Assembly (NCBI RefSeq): GCF_000015285.1
Contig: NC_008709.1
Location: forward strand, 1,674,001 to 1,738,000
Length of the DNA: 64,000 bases
Reading direction: 5' to 3'
Origin: Psychromonas ingrahamii 37
GTDB taxonomy: Bacteria > Pseudomonadota > Gammaproteobacteria > Enterobacterales > Psychromonadaceae
The notes below the pieces were generated by a model. The model ran no database searches. It had not been told where the DNA came from and was given only the letters and a program-made list of their open reading frames with translations. Numbering within the stretch: position 1 is the first letter of the stretch; every line of letters starts with the position of its first letter. Positions 44,259-54,872 of this stretch are shown here, one piece after another. The position numbers were made by a program, and so were the translations under genes.

Positions 44259-45211
44259 GTGAAATACAACGTGTATTGCTATTGCCACACATCAAAGTCC
44301 ACAACGCTAATGCATTATCTAGCCCCTTTACGATCGGCTTTCCTGCCATGACAGCATGGTTAGGCGCGGTTCATGCGCTGCAGCGCAAGCTCAATGCAAA
44401 GGGATATGATGCAGTTAAATTTATCTCGGTAGGTGTTGTCAGTCACCAGTGCGACCTGCAAACACATAAAGGCGTGGGGGATTACGTACATTCTATTATT
44501 GGTACAGGTAATCCGCTTGATAAAACAGGATCACGTAGCGCATTTATTGAAGAAGCGCGTTGTCATTTAGACGTATCACTGATCATTGAGTATACGGGTA
44601 CTGCCAAAGAAAATGAGGATGCAGTAAAAGATAAAATAACACAACTGCTTAATAGCAGCATGAAAATGGCAGGTGGCGATATTTTAACCTTTAATTTACC
44701 TGATTTTTTTAAAATAGAAGCGGGTAATACAAAAGACATCCATAAATTAATCCGAAAAGTAATGCCGGGCTATGCATTAATAGAACGACGCGACTTAATG
44801 ATTGAGGCTATGGAGCAGGGGCAGGATGCCATTGATGCTGTTTTAGATAATCTCGCAATTCATCATACTGCTACGACAGACGAAAATACTAAAGGTGAAA
44901 GTACAGTCACTTGGTCAAGTAAACGCAAGACAAAAGGGTGGATTGTACCGATAGCAACAGGTTTTCATGGCTTAACCGAACTAGGACAAGCTAAAAATCA
45001 ACGCGATCCGAATACTCTGCATCGTTTTGCTGAAAGTGTGGTGACATTAGGAGAATTTAAAATGCCACATCGTATTAAATCATTGAATGAGATTTTATGG
45101 TCTTACCACGCAGATATTCCGAATAATTTATATTTATGCACACAAAATTGCGTGACAAAAACAACTAATCTCTCTCCTATAACAAATCAATTATCAACAC
45201 TTTTTGATTAA
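44255..45211 (+). CDS. csy2: Type I-F CRISPR-associated protein Csy2 (Cas5f)
   Basis: 318 residues, normal for Csy2. The N-terminus VLLLPHIKVHNANALSSPFT followed by IGFPAMTAWLGAVHALQRKL is the conserved start of the family, an RRM-like fold that caps the crRNA 5' end with Csy1. Later conserved parts include MPGYALIERRDLMIEAM and GWIVPIATGFHGLTELG. It overlaps csy1 by ATGA, so it is coupled in translation, and csy3 follows after 29 bases with an AAGGAA site. The frame is intact with no odd residues. Confidence 0.95.
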   Translation: MSEIQRVLLLPHIKVHNANALSSPFTIGFPAMTAWLGAVHALQRKLNAKGYDAVKFISVGVVSHQCDLQTHKGVGDYVHSIIGTGNPLDKTGSRSAFIEEARCHLDVSLIIEYTGTAKENEDAVKDKITQLLNSSMKMAGGDILTFNLPDFFKIEAGNTKDIHKLIRKVMPGYALIERRDLMIEAMEQGQDAIDAVLDNLAIHHTATTDENTKGESTVTWSSKRKTKGWIVPIATGFHGLTELGQAKNQRDPNTLHRFAESVVTLGEFKMPHRIKSLNEILWSYHADIPNNLYLCTQNCVTKTTNLSPITNQLSTLFD

Positions 45212-45240
45212 TTTATTTTTAATAATAAGGAATAAATACC

Positions 45241-46266
45241 ATGGCTAAAAATGAAAATATTGCATCAGTATTAGCATTTGAAAAGAAGTTAGTGCCATCA
45301 GACGGTTACATGTATGGCACTAACTGGGACAATAAAACCTTGGTGACAGCACTCTCATTAATTGAAAAATCGGTACGTGGCACTATCTCCAACCGTTTAA
45401 AAGCGGCGATAAAAAGTGATCCTGTTAAATTAAATACAGAAGTAGAAAAGGCAAATTTACAAACAATAGATGTTTGTGCACTTGCACCCGAGCAAGACAC
45501 ACTGAAATTACATTTTACTTTAAAAATTCTTGGCGGGGTACAGCAGCCATCGGCTTGTAATAATGCGCTGTTTAAACAAAGCTATAGCAAAGCAGTTAAC
45601 AAATATATTGAAAAAGAAGGTTTTAAAGAATTGGGAAAACGCTATGCACTTAACTTGGCAAATGCACGCTTTTTATGGCGTAACCGTGTTGGATCAGAAA
45701 ATATTGAAGTACAAGTTAATGCACTGAACAAAGACAGCAAGCAGTCATGGGGGTTTGATGCAACTCAATTTAGCATGCGCAATTTTGATGATGCTAACGC
45801 ACAGGTTCTCGAATTAGGGGATCGCATAGCCAAAGCACTTTCCAGCGAAGATGATTTCTTAATGTTAGAAATTAACTGTTTTGTGCAGTTAGGTAAAGCG
45901 CAAGAAGTTTATCCAAGTGAAGAGTTGGTGTTAGATAAAGGTAAAGGGACAAAAAGTAAAATACTTTATGCAGTGAAAGATATTGCAGCCATGCACTCTC
46001 AAAAAATTGGTAATGCATTGCGCAGTATTGATACCTGGTATCCAGAATTTGTTGAGGTCGAAAAAACAGCTGGTCCGATAGCGATTGAACCTTATGGTGC
46101 TGTTACAAATTTAGGTAAAGCCTATCGTACCCCTAAAGATAAACAGGACTTTTATACCTTTTTTGATAAATGGGCGCGTGGCACTGAGCTTGGGCGGATT
46201 GAGGATGAACACTATGTAATGGCAATATTAGTGCGTGGTGGTGTCTTTGGTGAAAGTGATAAATAA
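45241..46266 (+). CDS. csy3: Type I-F CRISPR-associated protein Csy3 (Cas7f)
   Basis: 341 residues, matching the usual length of about 340. The N-terminus (SVLAFEKKLVPSDGYMYGTN) and the central NARFLWRNRVGSENIEVQVN are strongly conserved in Cas7f. The protein forms the six-copy backbone that coats the crRNA spacer. The C-terminal part includes EPYGAVTNLGKAYRTPKDKQ, another hallmark. It is preceded by an AAGGAA ribosome site and followed 24 bases later by cas6f. The frame is intact. Codon use is like the neighbours. Confidence 0.96.
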   Translation: MAKNENIASVLAFEKKLVPSDGYMYGTNWDNKTLVTALSLIEKSVRGTISNRLKAAIKSDPVKLNTEVEKANLQTIDVCALAPEQDTLKLHFTLKILGGVQQPSACNNALFKQSYSKAVNKYIEKEGFKELGKRYALNLANARFLWRNRVGSENIEVQVNALNKDSKQSWGFDATQFSMRNFDDANAQVLELGDRIAKALSSEDDFLMLEINCFVQLGKAQEVYPSEELVLDKGKGTKSKILYAVKDIAAMHSQKIGNALRSIDTWYPEFVEVEKTAGPIAIEPYGAVTNLGKAYRTPKDKQDFYTFFDKWARGTELGRIEDEHYVMAILVRGGVFGESDK

Positions 46267-46290
46267 GCTGGTGGTTTTTAAGGAAAGAAA

Positions 46291-46872
46291 ATGAAATATT
46301 ATCTCGATATTACTTTATTGCCAGATATTGAAATCCCGTTAGGTTTTATTTGGCAGAAAGTATTTCAGCAAGTACATATTGCACTGGCTGATAATAAAGT
46401 CGGTGAAAACGAATCCGACATTGCACTGTCGTTACCCAATTATGGCGATAAAGCTTTTCCATTGGGTAATAAATTACGTTTGTTCTCTGTATCAGAGCAA
46501 GCATTAGAAAGGTTAGCGATAACAAAGTGGCTCAAACGTTTTACTGACCATACACATATAACGTCAGTAAAAGCGGTGCCGGAATCGGCAAATGAGTATG
46601 CTTGTTTTACGCGTAAGCAGTTCAATACCAATATTTCGCGCTTAGCAAGACGCAGAGCAAAGCGGCATATGGAAACCTTTGAGAAGGCATTGCAATATTA
46701 TGATAATTTTGCAGAAGAACAAACTAAATTGCCGTTTATGAATATTAAAAGTTTAACTAACAATGCACAATTTAGGATTTTTATAGAGAGATCAATAACA
46801 AAAATACCAAAACAGGGCACCTTTAATTGTTATGGATTAAGTCAAGCAATAGCAACAGTACCTTGGTTTTAA
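46291..46872 (+). CDS. cas6f: CRISPR RNA endonuclease Cas6f (Csy4)
   Basis: 193 residues. The N-terminus MKYYLDITLLPDIEIP matches Csy4, and the catalytic His is at position 29 (FQQVHIALA), the same number as in Pseudomonas Csy4. An Arg-rich helix (SRLARRRAKRHMETFEKAL, about residues 113-131) provides the residues that bind the repeat hairpin. The end (NCYGLSQAIATVPWF) is the conserved Csy4 C-terminus. The enzyme cuts the repeat RNA and stays bound to the 3' hairpin. AAGGAAAG precedes the ATG. It appears active, though only one repeat-like sequence follows. Confidence 0.96.
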   Translation: MKYYLDITLLPDIEIPLGFIWQKVFQQVHIALADNKVGENESDIALSLPNYGDKAFPLGNKLRLFSVSEQALERLAITKWLKRFTDHTHITSVKAVPESANEYACFTRKQFNTNISRLARRRAKRHMETFEKALQYYDNFAEEQTKLPFMNIKSLTNNAQFRIFIERSITKIPKQGTFNCYGLSQAIATVPWF

Positions 46873-46920
46873 CCTTTTTTTTGCTTTTTAAAAATATATT
46901 TTTTGGTTGTTATGCTATTG

Positions 46921-46948
46921 GCTCACTGCCACACAGGAAGCTTAGAAA
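46921..46948 (+). CRISPR. Single degenerate type I-F repeat
   Basis: The 28 bases start GCTCACTGCCACACAGG and end AAGCTTAGAAA. Compared with the usual I-F repeat (GTTCACTGCC...GGCAGCTTAGAAA) I count three changes, one of them in the CTGCC/GGCAG stem that Cas6f reads. It is 48 bases after the cas6f stop, where an array normally begins. No second copy is seen downstream or elsewhere in the window, so there are no spacers. Confidence 0.8.
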
Positions 46949-47000
46949 AGCATTCAAAATAAGGCAACCAATTAAGGCGTGATTTACGCTTGGCTCTTTC

Positions 47001-47034
47001 AATAACACTGAACTCCAAATAAGGAGGTGTTATT
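47001..47034 (+). terminator. Hairpin downstream of the CRISPR remnant
   Basis: AATAACAC-TGAA-CTCC pairs with GGAG-GTGTTATT around an AAATAA loop. The arms are nearly perfect. There is no T-run, so it may act as an RNA stability element rather than a terminator. The bases 46949-47000 and 47035-47232 show nothing else. Confidence 0.5.
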
Positions 47035-47232
47035 CTGAGCGTTAAATAATTAACATGGGTATTTTGATGATTTCGGTAATTGATCGTGGTAATTTTAGTT
47101 TTTAAAAAATAATAACGGTTAATGGCGAATTTTATTAGATGTGGTTATTTGAGCCCTTACTTTAATACTGCTTTTTACGTATTATTTTAAGCTCTTATCA
47201 CTTTAATCTAAGATGCATTACGAGGTTTGAAA

Positions 47233-47796
47233 ATGGAATTTAAAATTGCTGAGTTAAGTGATATCTCGGCGATATTGTTACTGCATGCGAAATATCAGGT
47301 TGATACTATTTGCGATCAGGACAAAAAAGACGGTTTTGTGACCACCGCGTTTACGACGCCGCAGTTAACGAATCTGATTAATTAACAGCAGGTTTATTTA
47401 TCGCTAAAAAGGAACGTTTAGTTGTTGCCTAGGTGATGCTGGGGATTTTGGTCAAGATGGCCAATGTTTGTACATATGATCAAAGATTTACCCAATTTAA
47501 CCTATTTAGGGCAAACCTTAAGTGCTGAAAATTCCTATCAATATGGTCCAGTTTGCATTGATAAAAGTTGTCGTGGCTCCGGTATGTTGGAAAATATTTT
47601 TGATTTTTCCCGTGTCGAAATGGCTAAGCGCTATCGGATTGTAGTGACTTTTATTAATAAAATTAATCCGCGTTCTTTTGTGGCTCACACTAAAAAATTA
47701 AAACTTTCTGTGATTCAGAAGGTTGAGTTTTACAATCATCACTATTATGAACTTGTCTACGACACGGCAAAACCGGTGCAAGCCGATCTTTTGTAG
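47233..47796 (+). pseudogene. GNAT-family acetyltransferase, degenerate
   Basis: Starts MEFKIAELSDISAILLLHAK and loses its frame near 47390; the middle is readable in another frame as GLFIAKKERLVVA, stop, then returns at MFVHMIKDLPNLTYLGQTLS. The second half carries YQYGPVCIDKSCRGSGMLEN, the acetyl-CoA-binding loop of GNAT enzymes, and FVAHTKKLKLSVIQKVEF. Two frameshifts and stops separate the halves. The substrate is unknown. It lies between the CRISPR remnant and the FAH gene and shows how eroded this zone is. Confidence 0.75.
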
Positions 47797-47910
47797 CCTA
47801 TTGTCTGTTAGTTTGCCCAGCTGCACTGATTTCTTGTTCTGAATATGCTGTTGCGGCGCTTAACCGGGTGATGATTATTTATATTTATTAAAATAAAAAC
47901 AGGTAGTTAT

Positions 47911-48525
47911 ATGAAACAAATAAAGATTGATGGAAAATCATTTTGTCCTTCTAAAGTGGTCTGTATTGGACGTAATTATGTTGATCATATTAAAGAGTTA
48001 AACAATGAGATGCCAACACAAGCGGTTATTTTTGTTAAACCTAATTCCGCTATTTCTGAGCGAATAGTCAGTAATGACATTGAACCCATTCATTATGAAG
48101 CTGAAATTTCATTTGTTATCAATGCAGGGGTGATAAGTGCAGTGGGTTTTGGCTTAGATCTGACTAAACGCGCTTTACAATCAAGATTAAAAGCGCAGAG
48201 TTTACCCTGGGAACGTGCAAAAGCCTTTGATAAGTCAGCGGTATTTAGTGAATTTGTCAGTTTTAGCGGTGCCGTGCAAACCTTGTCGCTGCAGTTATTA
48301 ATCAATGACAAATTAACTCAACATGCACATTACGATTTAATGATTCATAAACCCGCCGCAATCATCTCTGAAGTCAGCGGGTTTATGAGTTTTGAAGCGG
48401 GTGATGTGCTGATGACGGGCACCCCTAAAGGCGTGGGAGAATTATTTGAAAATGATCATTTTATCGGGCGCATTTTTCAGGGCGATACTCTGTTGATTGA
48501 ACAACATTGGATAGTTGAAGGCTAA
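47911..48525 (+). CDS. Fumarylacetoacetate hydrolase-family protein
   Basis: 204 residues, a single FAH domain: SKVVCIGRNYVDHIKELNNE at the start, the metal-binding acid in HYEAEISFVI, and GDVLMTGTPKGVGELFEN near the end, all conserved in the YcgM/FAHD1 group. Members act as acylpyruvate hydrolases or oxaloacetate decarboxylases with Mg2+. The short form without an N-terminal domain fits YcgM-like proteins. The ATG at 47911 has AGGTAG upstream. It stands alone between the GNAT pseudogene and pheS. Confidence 0.9.
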   Translation: MKQIKIDGKSFCPSKVVCIGRNYVDHIKELNNEMPTQAVIFVKPNSAISERIVSNDIEPIHYEAEISFVINAGVISAVGFGLDLTKRALQSRLKAQSLPWERAKAFDKSAVFSEFVSFSGAVQTLSLQLLINDKLTQHAHYDLMIHKPAAIISEVSGFMSFEAGDVLMTGTPKGVGELFENDHFIGRIFQGDTLLIEQHWIVEG

Positions 48526-48712
48526 AAATTTAAAAATTAGCTGTTGAGGTATTTTAACCATAGATTGTCTGGTTTTACCGCTAGTCATTTTTATGCACAA
48601 GTCATGGGGAGTTGATTTATTTAGGTTAATTCCTGTTTTACGGCCTTTCATTTGGTATATGTACTAGCCAACTCTCTCTGATTTTAGTAAAATCGATTGC
48701 TATTTTTCTTAA

Positions 48713-49744
<1,032 letters not shown>

Positions 49745-49755
49745 GGGTTAGAATA

Positions 49756-52143
49756 ATGAAATTTAGTGAAGCTTGGTTACGAGAATGGGTTAACCCTGAA
49801 ATTACACGCGATGCATTAATCCATCAAATTACCATGGCAGGGCTTGAAGTTGATGAGGTTATACCCGTTGCCGGTAAATTTACAAAAGTGATTGTGGGTG
49901 AAGTGGTTGAATGCGGTCCGCACCCAAATGCAGATAAATTACAAGTTACCAAAATCAATGTTGGTTACGATCAATTAATTGATATCGTCTGTGGTGCTAA
50001 AAATTGTCGTTTAGGTTTAAAAGTTGCGGTCGCTGTTGTTGGCGCTGTCTTACCGGGTGATTTTGAAATAAAAGAAGCAGAGCTGCGCGGCCAGCCATCA
50101 TCGGGCATGTTATGCAGTGAATCCGAGTTGGGTATGTCAGAAAATTCAGACGGTATTTTAGAATTACCGCAGGCTGCACCAGTAGGTACTTGTGTCCATA
50201 AATTATTACATTTAGACGATATTATTATTGATGTTGATTTAACGGCTAACCGCGCAGATTGTTTAGGTATTGCAGGGCTTGCCCGAGAAGTCGGGGTCTT
50301 AAACAGTGTTTCTGTGACTGAGCCAACTTGGGAGAATGCTGCGGTTACGCTTAGCGAGCAAGTGGCCCTCAATGTACAAGCACCAGATGCATGCCCGCGT
50401 TATTTAGGGCGGGTTATTCGCGGTATTAACCAACAGGCTAAAACCCCATTATGGATGGTTGAAAAATTACGCCGTTGTGGTGTGCGCAGTGTTGATGCGG
50501 TGGTTGATATTACCCAGTATGTGTTACTTGAATTTGGTCATCCGATGCATGCCTTTGATTTAGATAAATTAGAGGGTGGCATTGAGGTGCGTCTTGCACA
50601 AGTTGATGAAAAACTGACCCTGTTAGATGGTAAAAAAGTTAACCTGAACAGCGATACTTTAGTGATTGCCGACAGCCAAAAAGCATTGGCAATAGCGGGT
50701 ATTTTTGGCGGTCTAGACTCAGGTGTTTCCAAAGGTACAACGAATATTTTCTTGGAAAGTGCTTTCTTTGCGCCGCTTGCGATTGCTGGGCGAGCACGTT
50801 CTTATGGTTTGCATACCGATGCTTCTCACCGTTACGAGCGTGGTGTTGATCCTGTATTGCAAACTAAAGCGATGGAGCGGGCAACGCAATTGTTAGTGTC
50901 TATTTGTGGTGGTGAAGTTGGCCCGATTACAGAGGCATACAGTGATCAGCATATTCCCACGCAAGCGACCATTACATTACGTCGTAGTAAACTGGACCGT
51001 TTGATTGGTATTTCTATTGACTCGGATCGTGTTACCACTATCTTGACTCAATTAGGTTGTGACGTTAACCTGACCACCGAAGGTTGGGACATTATTGCAC
51101 CAAGCTACCGTTTTGATATGGAAATTGAAGAAGATCTTATCGAAGAGGTTGCACGGGTTTACGGTTACGACAATATTCCTAATGTCGCACCCTTAGCGTC
51201 ATTAATTATGGCCAGTCACAATGAAGCAAGATTAAAACTGTCTAAAGTCCGTGATGTATTAGTGGGTCGTGAATACCAGGAAGCAATCACTTATAGCTTT
51301 GTTGATCCGGACAAACAGCTGAAATTGCATCCCGAAGCAGATGCATTAATTTTACCCAATCCTATCTCTAAAGATATGTCAGCCATGCGCGTCAGTCTAT
51401 GGACAGGGTTATTAGAGAGTGTTTCAAAAAATCAGAAACGTCAACAAAATCGTGTGCGTTTATTTGAGACGGGGCTGCGTTTTACAAAAGATGAAAATGC
51501 TGAAAATGGTATTCGTCAGGAAGAGATGCTGTCAGCTGTTATTGTCGGTGATTTAAATGATGAACATTGGGATATTGCAACCCGTCCGGTTGATTTTTTT
51601 GACCTGAAAGCGGATCTGCAAGCGTTATTGGACTTATGTGCTGACGCGTCCAGTTTTGAGTTTAAAGCAGAGCAACATAGTGCGCTGCATCCCGGCCAGT
51701 CTGCCGGAATCTATCGTGATGGTAAAAATATTGGTTATATTGGTACTTTACATCCCAGTTTAAGCAAACCCTTTGCGCTTAATGGCAGCGTGATTGTGTT
51801 TGAAATTGAACTGGCCCATATCAGCACCCGTAAATTGCCCTCTGCTGGCGACATCTCCAAGTACCCGGCTAATCATCGTGATCTGGCATTTGTGGTAGAC
51901 GAACAATTAAATGCAGGTAACATACTAAAATTTATAGAAGAAATTGGCGGAACCCAATTAGTTGGCATAAACTTATTTGACGTATACCAAGGGCAAGGCG
52001 TTGAAAAGGGTAAGAAAAGTTTAGCGATAGGCTTGATCTTACAAGATACTACACGCACCTTGGAAGAACAGGAGATTGCTGACAATGTAACGAAAATTGT
52101 TGAAGCGGTTTCTAACAAGTTTAATGCATCATTGAGAGATTAA
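49756..52143 (+). CDS. pheT: Phenylalanyl-tRNA synthetase beta subunit
   Basis: 795 residues, full length for bacterial PheT. The N-terminal tRNA-binding domain contains [20 protein letters not shown] and [20 protein letters not shown]. The B3/B4 editing domain includes [20 protein letters not shown], where misactivated Tyr is removed. B5 and the catalytic-like core follow ([20 protein letters not shown]), and an anticodon-binding ferredoxin-like fold ends the protein ([20 protein letters not shown]). It lies between pheS and ihfA, the order conserved in gammaproteobacteria. The frame is unbroken. Confidence 0.98.
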   Translation: MKFSEAWLREWVNPEITRDALIHQITMAGLEVDEVIPVAGKFTKVIVGEVVECGPHPNADKLQVTKINVGYDQLIDIVCGAKNCRLGLKVAVAVVGAVLPGDFEIKEAELRGQPSSGMLCSESELGMSENSDGILELPQAAPVGTCVHKLLHLDDIIIDVDLTANRADCLGIAGLAREVGVLNSVSVTEPTWENAAVTLSEQVALNVQAPDACPRYLGRVIRGINQQAKTPLWMVEKLRRCGVRSVDAVVDITQYVLLEFGHPMHAFDLDKLEGGIEVRLAQVDEKLTLLDGKKVNLNSDTLVIADSQKALAIAGIFGGLDSGVSKGTTNIFLESAFFAPLAIAGRARSYGLHTDASHRYERGVDPVLQTKAMERATQLLVSICGGEVGPITEAYSDQHIPTQATITLRRSKLDRLIGISIDSDRVTTILTQLGCDVNLTTEGWDIIAPSYRFDMEIEEDLIEEVARVYGYDNIPNVAPLASLIMASHNEARLKLSKVRDVLVGREYQEAITYSFVDPDKQLKLHPEADALILPNPISKDMSAMRVSLWTGLLESVSKNQKRQQNRVRLFETGLRFTKDENAENGIRQEEMLSAVIVGDLNDEHWDIATRPVDFFDLKADLQALLDLCADASSFEFKAEQHSALHPGQSAGIYRDGKNIGYIGTLHPSLSKPFALNGSVIVFEIELAHISTRKLPSAGDISKYPANHRDLAFVVDEQLNAGNILKFIEEIGGTQLVGINLFDVYQGQGVEKGKKSLAIGLILQDTTRTLEEQEIADNVTKIVEAVSNKFNASLRD

Positions 52144-52146
52144 TTT

Positions 52147-52449
52147 ATGGCACTGACTAAAGCTGAAATAGCAGCAGATTTATCGGTAAAAATCGGTTTA
52201 AGCAAACGCGAAGCAAAAGAGTTTGTTGAATCTTTTTTTGAAGAAATTAAAGCAACACTGGAAAACGGAGAAGCGGTAAAAATCTCGGGTTTTGGTGGCT
52301 TTGAATTAAAAGATAAAAGTGAGCGTCCAGGTCGAAATCCTAAAACTGGCGAAGATATTCCCATTGCTGCTCGTCGAGTTGTGACCTTTCGGGCAGGACA
52401 GAAACTAAAAGAATTGGTAGAAAAAAATATGCCTGATACAGAGGTATAA
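52147..52449 (+). CDS. ihfA: Integration host factor subunit alpha
   Basis: 100 residues, a HU/IHF-family DNA-bending protein. The N-terminal helices ([20 protein letters not shown]) and the beta-arm region [20 protein letters not shown] with the DNA-intercalating Pro in [10 protein letters not shown] are typical of IhfA. It pairs with IhfB to bend DNA sharply in replication, transcription and recombination. The gene starts three bases after pheT, the normal arrangement, and ends at a strong terminator. Confidence 0.98.
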
Positions 52450-52456
52450 TTTTACT

Positions 52457-52494
52457 GAAGATAAAAAAGTCGCTTTTGTGGCTTTTTTATCTTC
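52457..52494. terminator. Strong Rho-independent terminator after ihfA
   Basis: GAAGATAAAAAAG (52457-52469) pairs with CTTTTTTATCTTC (52482-52494) across a short GC-containing loop. The T-run inside the 3' arm makes it an efficient terminator in either direction. It closes the pheS-pheT-ihfA operon. Confidence 0.85.
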
Positions 52495-52940
52495 ATTCTA
52501 TGCGTGTTAAAACAGAGGCTAGCCAGAGAGTACACTCTCTTTTAGTCTAGGTTGATCAGATCCTGCTATTTACCATTCCTTCCTATTTTTTTATTATTGC
52601 AGCCAATACCCTTTTTTCCCCCATTTTTCCTGCGTCTAAATAGTTAACCTCATGAATGGAATTGGTTCAAAGTTATGAACTATCTTACAATTTCATATTT
52701 TTAATTCAGGTATAATTGACAGTCATTATTAAGTCCAATTGTATTGCGAAATTGTTCAATCATACTCATCTGTTTAACATTGAGATCTGTTTTTTGAAGT
52801 GCGACTTCAGTCGTGCCGAGGTATAACGCGATTAGTAGCATTAGCAAACTTCCAAATATAAAAACAGATCCTCAGTTTTATAGGTTAAAAATAGGTTGAG
52901 TCATTCTAAATAAGCGGATAGCAAGCTAGAGAGGTGTTTT
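52495..52940. other. Intergenic region before cobB
   Basis: About 445 bases in which I find no gene. The last 15 bases contain AGAGAGGTG, which could serve as ribosome site for the TTG start of cobB. Confidence 0.4.
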
Positions 52941-53696
52941 TTGTCATTCCATCAATATAAAAAAATAGTCGTGTTAACCGGTGCCGGCGTATCCGCCGAA
53001 TCTGGTATTCAAACCTTTCGAGATACGGATGGCCTATGGGAAAACCACAAATTAGAGGATGTAGCAACCGTAGAGGGTTATAAAAAAGATCCGGAATTGG
53101 TACTGGAGTTTTATAATCAACGTCGTCGAGATTTCTGTTCAGGGCATAAAAAACCTAATGCTGCTCATTTAGCCTTAGCAGAATTAGAAGAGAAGTTTGA
53201 TGGTGAGTTTTTACTGGTAACACAAAATATAGATAATTTACATGAGCAGGCAGGCTCTAAAAATATCATTCATATGCACGGAGAACTATTAAAGTCTCGT
53301 TGCCCTACAAGCAATCAACTTACTGAATGTTTCAATGATATTGAAACCAGTAATTTTTGCCACTGTTGCCAATATCCATCGACATTACGTCCACATATTG
53401 TTTGGTTTGGTGAAATGCCGCTTGGTTTAGATATTATTTATCATCATTTATCACAAGCAGATCTGTTTATTTCGATTGGCACCTCCGGCACGGTTTATCC
53501 TGCCGCTGGATTTGTTGAAGAAGCTAAAAGTGTCGGTGCATTTTCCATTGAGTTAAATTTAGAAGCGAGTGAAATTCATAGCCACTTTGACCAGGTTATT
53601 TGTGGTAAAGCCACAAGCGTCGTCCCTGATTTGGTTAAGACTATATTAGCAAGCCAAACTACTGAAGATACCGAGTCGAGCGCGATCAAAGTGTAA
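52941..53696 (+). CDS. cobB: NAD-dependent protein deacylase CobB (sirtuin)
   Basis: 251 residues. The NAD-binding motif [18 protein letters not shown] begins at about residue 12, followed by [12 protein letters not shown] and the catalytic His in [13 protein letters not shown]. Zn-binding Cys are in RCPTSNQL and [20 protein letters not shown], as in E. coli Cob[19 protein letters not shown] completes the Rossmann fold. It removes acetyl or succinyl groups from lysines, for example on acetyl-CoA synthetase. The start is TTG 52941 with GAGAGG nearby; no ATG fits. It is a single gene. Confidence 0.95.
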   Translation: MSFHQYKKIVVLTGAGVSAESGIQTFRDTDGLWENHKLEDVATVEGYKKDPELVLEFYNQRRRDFCSGHKKPNAAHLALAELEEKFDGEFLLVTQNIDNLHEQAGSKNIIHMHGELLKSRCPTSNQLTECFNDIETSNFCHCCQYPSTLRPHIVWFGEMPLGLDIIYHHLSQADLFISIGTSGTVYPAAGFVEEAKSVGAFSIELNLEASEIHSHFDQVICGKATSVVPDLVKTILASQTTEDTESSAIKV

Positions 53697-53878
53697 CAGG
53701 ATGAGAAGGGTGATTCCCTTTTTAAGTATTCGCCTTCGAGAGAGTTTCCCAAGGGTAAAATGATCAATAATAAACGAGACGCTTCGTTGTGTTAGAAGGC
53801 GTCGACTTAGCATAACGCGATGATCGATTTTCTGCCTGCATTTATTATCCTGCTAATTCCTGCATACTTCAGTTATTT

Positions 53879-53914
53879 CTGTATAGCCAATTGATTAATC
53901 AATTGGCTATACAG
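53879..53914. repeat. Perfect 36-bp palindrome
   Basis: CTGTATAGCCAATTGATT (53879-53896) is followed at once by its exact reverse complement (53897-53914) with no loop. It lies in the 357-bp gap between cobB and the following membrane-protein gene, which otherwise holds nothing recognisable. No T-run follows. Confidence 0.9.
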
Positions 53915-54053
53915 AGTCAATAAACTTGAAAAGTTAATGGAACTCCCTACAATAGAGCGGCATTTATAGTTTATACCACAACGGTGATATCTCCTTCTTC
54001 GCGCTTGGTATATACAATGAAAAACTTTATTTTATTTAGGATAATTAGCTTGT

Positions 54054-54830
54054 ATGAGTGAAAAACATTTTATTTTAGGGGGTGATATTAAAAAGTCACT
54101 CAGCGAAGCTCATCACTTCGATATTAAATCTCTTTTTAAAGACGCTTTTGTTATCACCAAAAAGAATTTCCTGTCTCTGGCTGTTGCAAGTTTTGCGACT
54201 ATCGTTCCCTTGGGCCTTGCATACCTGTATATTTTTCAATCTTTTGGCGAAGCTGATCAGACCATGCAAATGGTACTTAATTATATTATTACTTTATTGG
54301 TTGCACCGCCGCTATTAACGGCATTACAAATGATGGGCATTCATCACTCTGTCGGTTTGAAAACGAAAGCGAATGATCTTTTTAAATACTTTAATCTTAT
54401 CCTGAAACTATCACTGGCAACAATGATTGTCAGTTTAGTCTCCAATCTTGTTTCGCTGGGGCTAACCCAGGTATTTGGCAGTATTGGCTTACAAATCTCT
54501 ATTGTTGCTCTGTTATATTTCAATATGGTCTTTTGCCTGGTGAATCCCCTGATTGCAGAAAAAAAATTAGCGCCTTTCTTAGCGATTAAATTATCTTTTA
54601 AGATAGTCAATAAAAACTTACTGCAATTTTCTTTTATTTATTTATTATTAATGGTGTTATTTTTTATTGGCATTATTACTTCCGGTATAGGTTTATTGTT
54701 CATTTTTCCTTTTTATTTTAATGTCATGGGTATTATTTATCGTCAAGTTTGTGGTGTGAGAGTTTTGGCAGTAGAAGGCAGCTCGCCAGCAGATAACGAT
54801 AATGATCGTAGTTCCGGTTTTGAGGCTTAA
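54054..54830 (+). CDS. Hypothetical inner-membrane protein
   Basis: 258 residues with about six hydrophobic helices (residues near 43-63, 75-95, 120-142, 147-165, 185-215). The N-terminal 30 residues are polar (MSEKHFILGGDIKKSLSEAH) and the C-terminal tail is acidic (PADNDNDRSSGFEA). The overall plan resembles YciC/UPF0259-like and DUF975-like proteins of unknown function, without a clear signature. It precedes a DUF2987 gene by 42 bases on the same strand. No strong ribosome site is visible before the ATG. Confidence 0.65.
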   Translation: MSEKHFILGGDIKKSLSEAHHFDIKSLFKDAFVITKKNFLSLAVASFATIVPLGLAYLYIFQSFGEADQTMQMVLNYIITLLVAPPLLTALQMMGIHHSVGLKTKANDLFKYFNLILKLSLATMIVSLVSNLVSLGLTQVFGSIGLQISIVALLYFNMVFCLVNPLIAEKKLAPFLAIKLSFKIVNKNLLQFSFIYLLLMVLFFIGIITSGIGLLFIFPFYFNVMGIIYRQVCGVRVLAVEGSSPADNDNDRSSGFEA

Positions 54831-54872
54831 TTTTACTCAACATAATTAATAAAAATATAAAGGAAGATAATA

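Noticed and set aside
42601-46948. Tn7-like CRISPR-associated transposon (type I-F3)
   Set aside because: csy1 and csy2 are separate genes and no tnsA, tnsB, tnsC or tniQ-like reading is present in the window.
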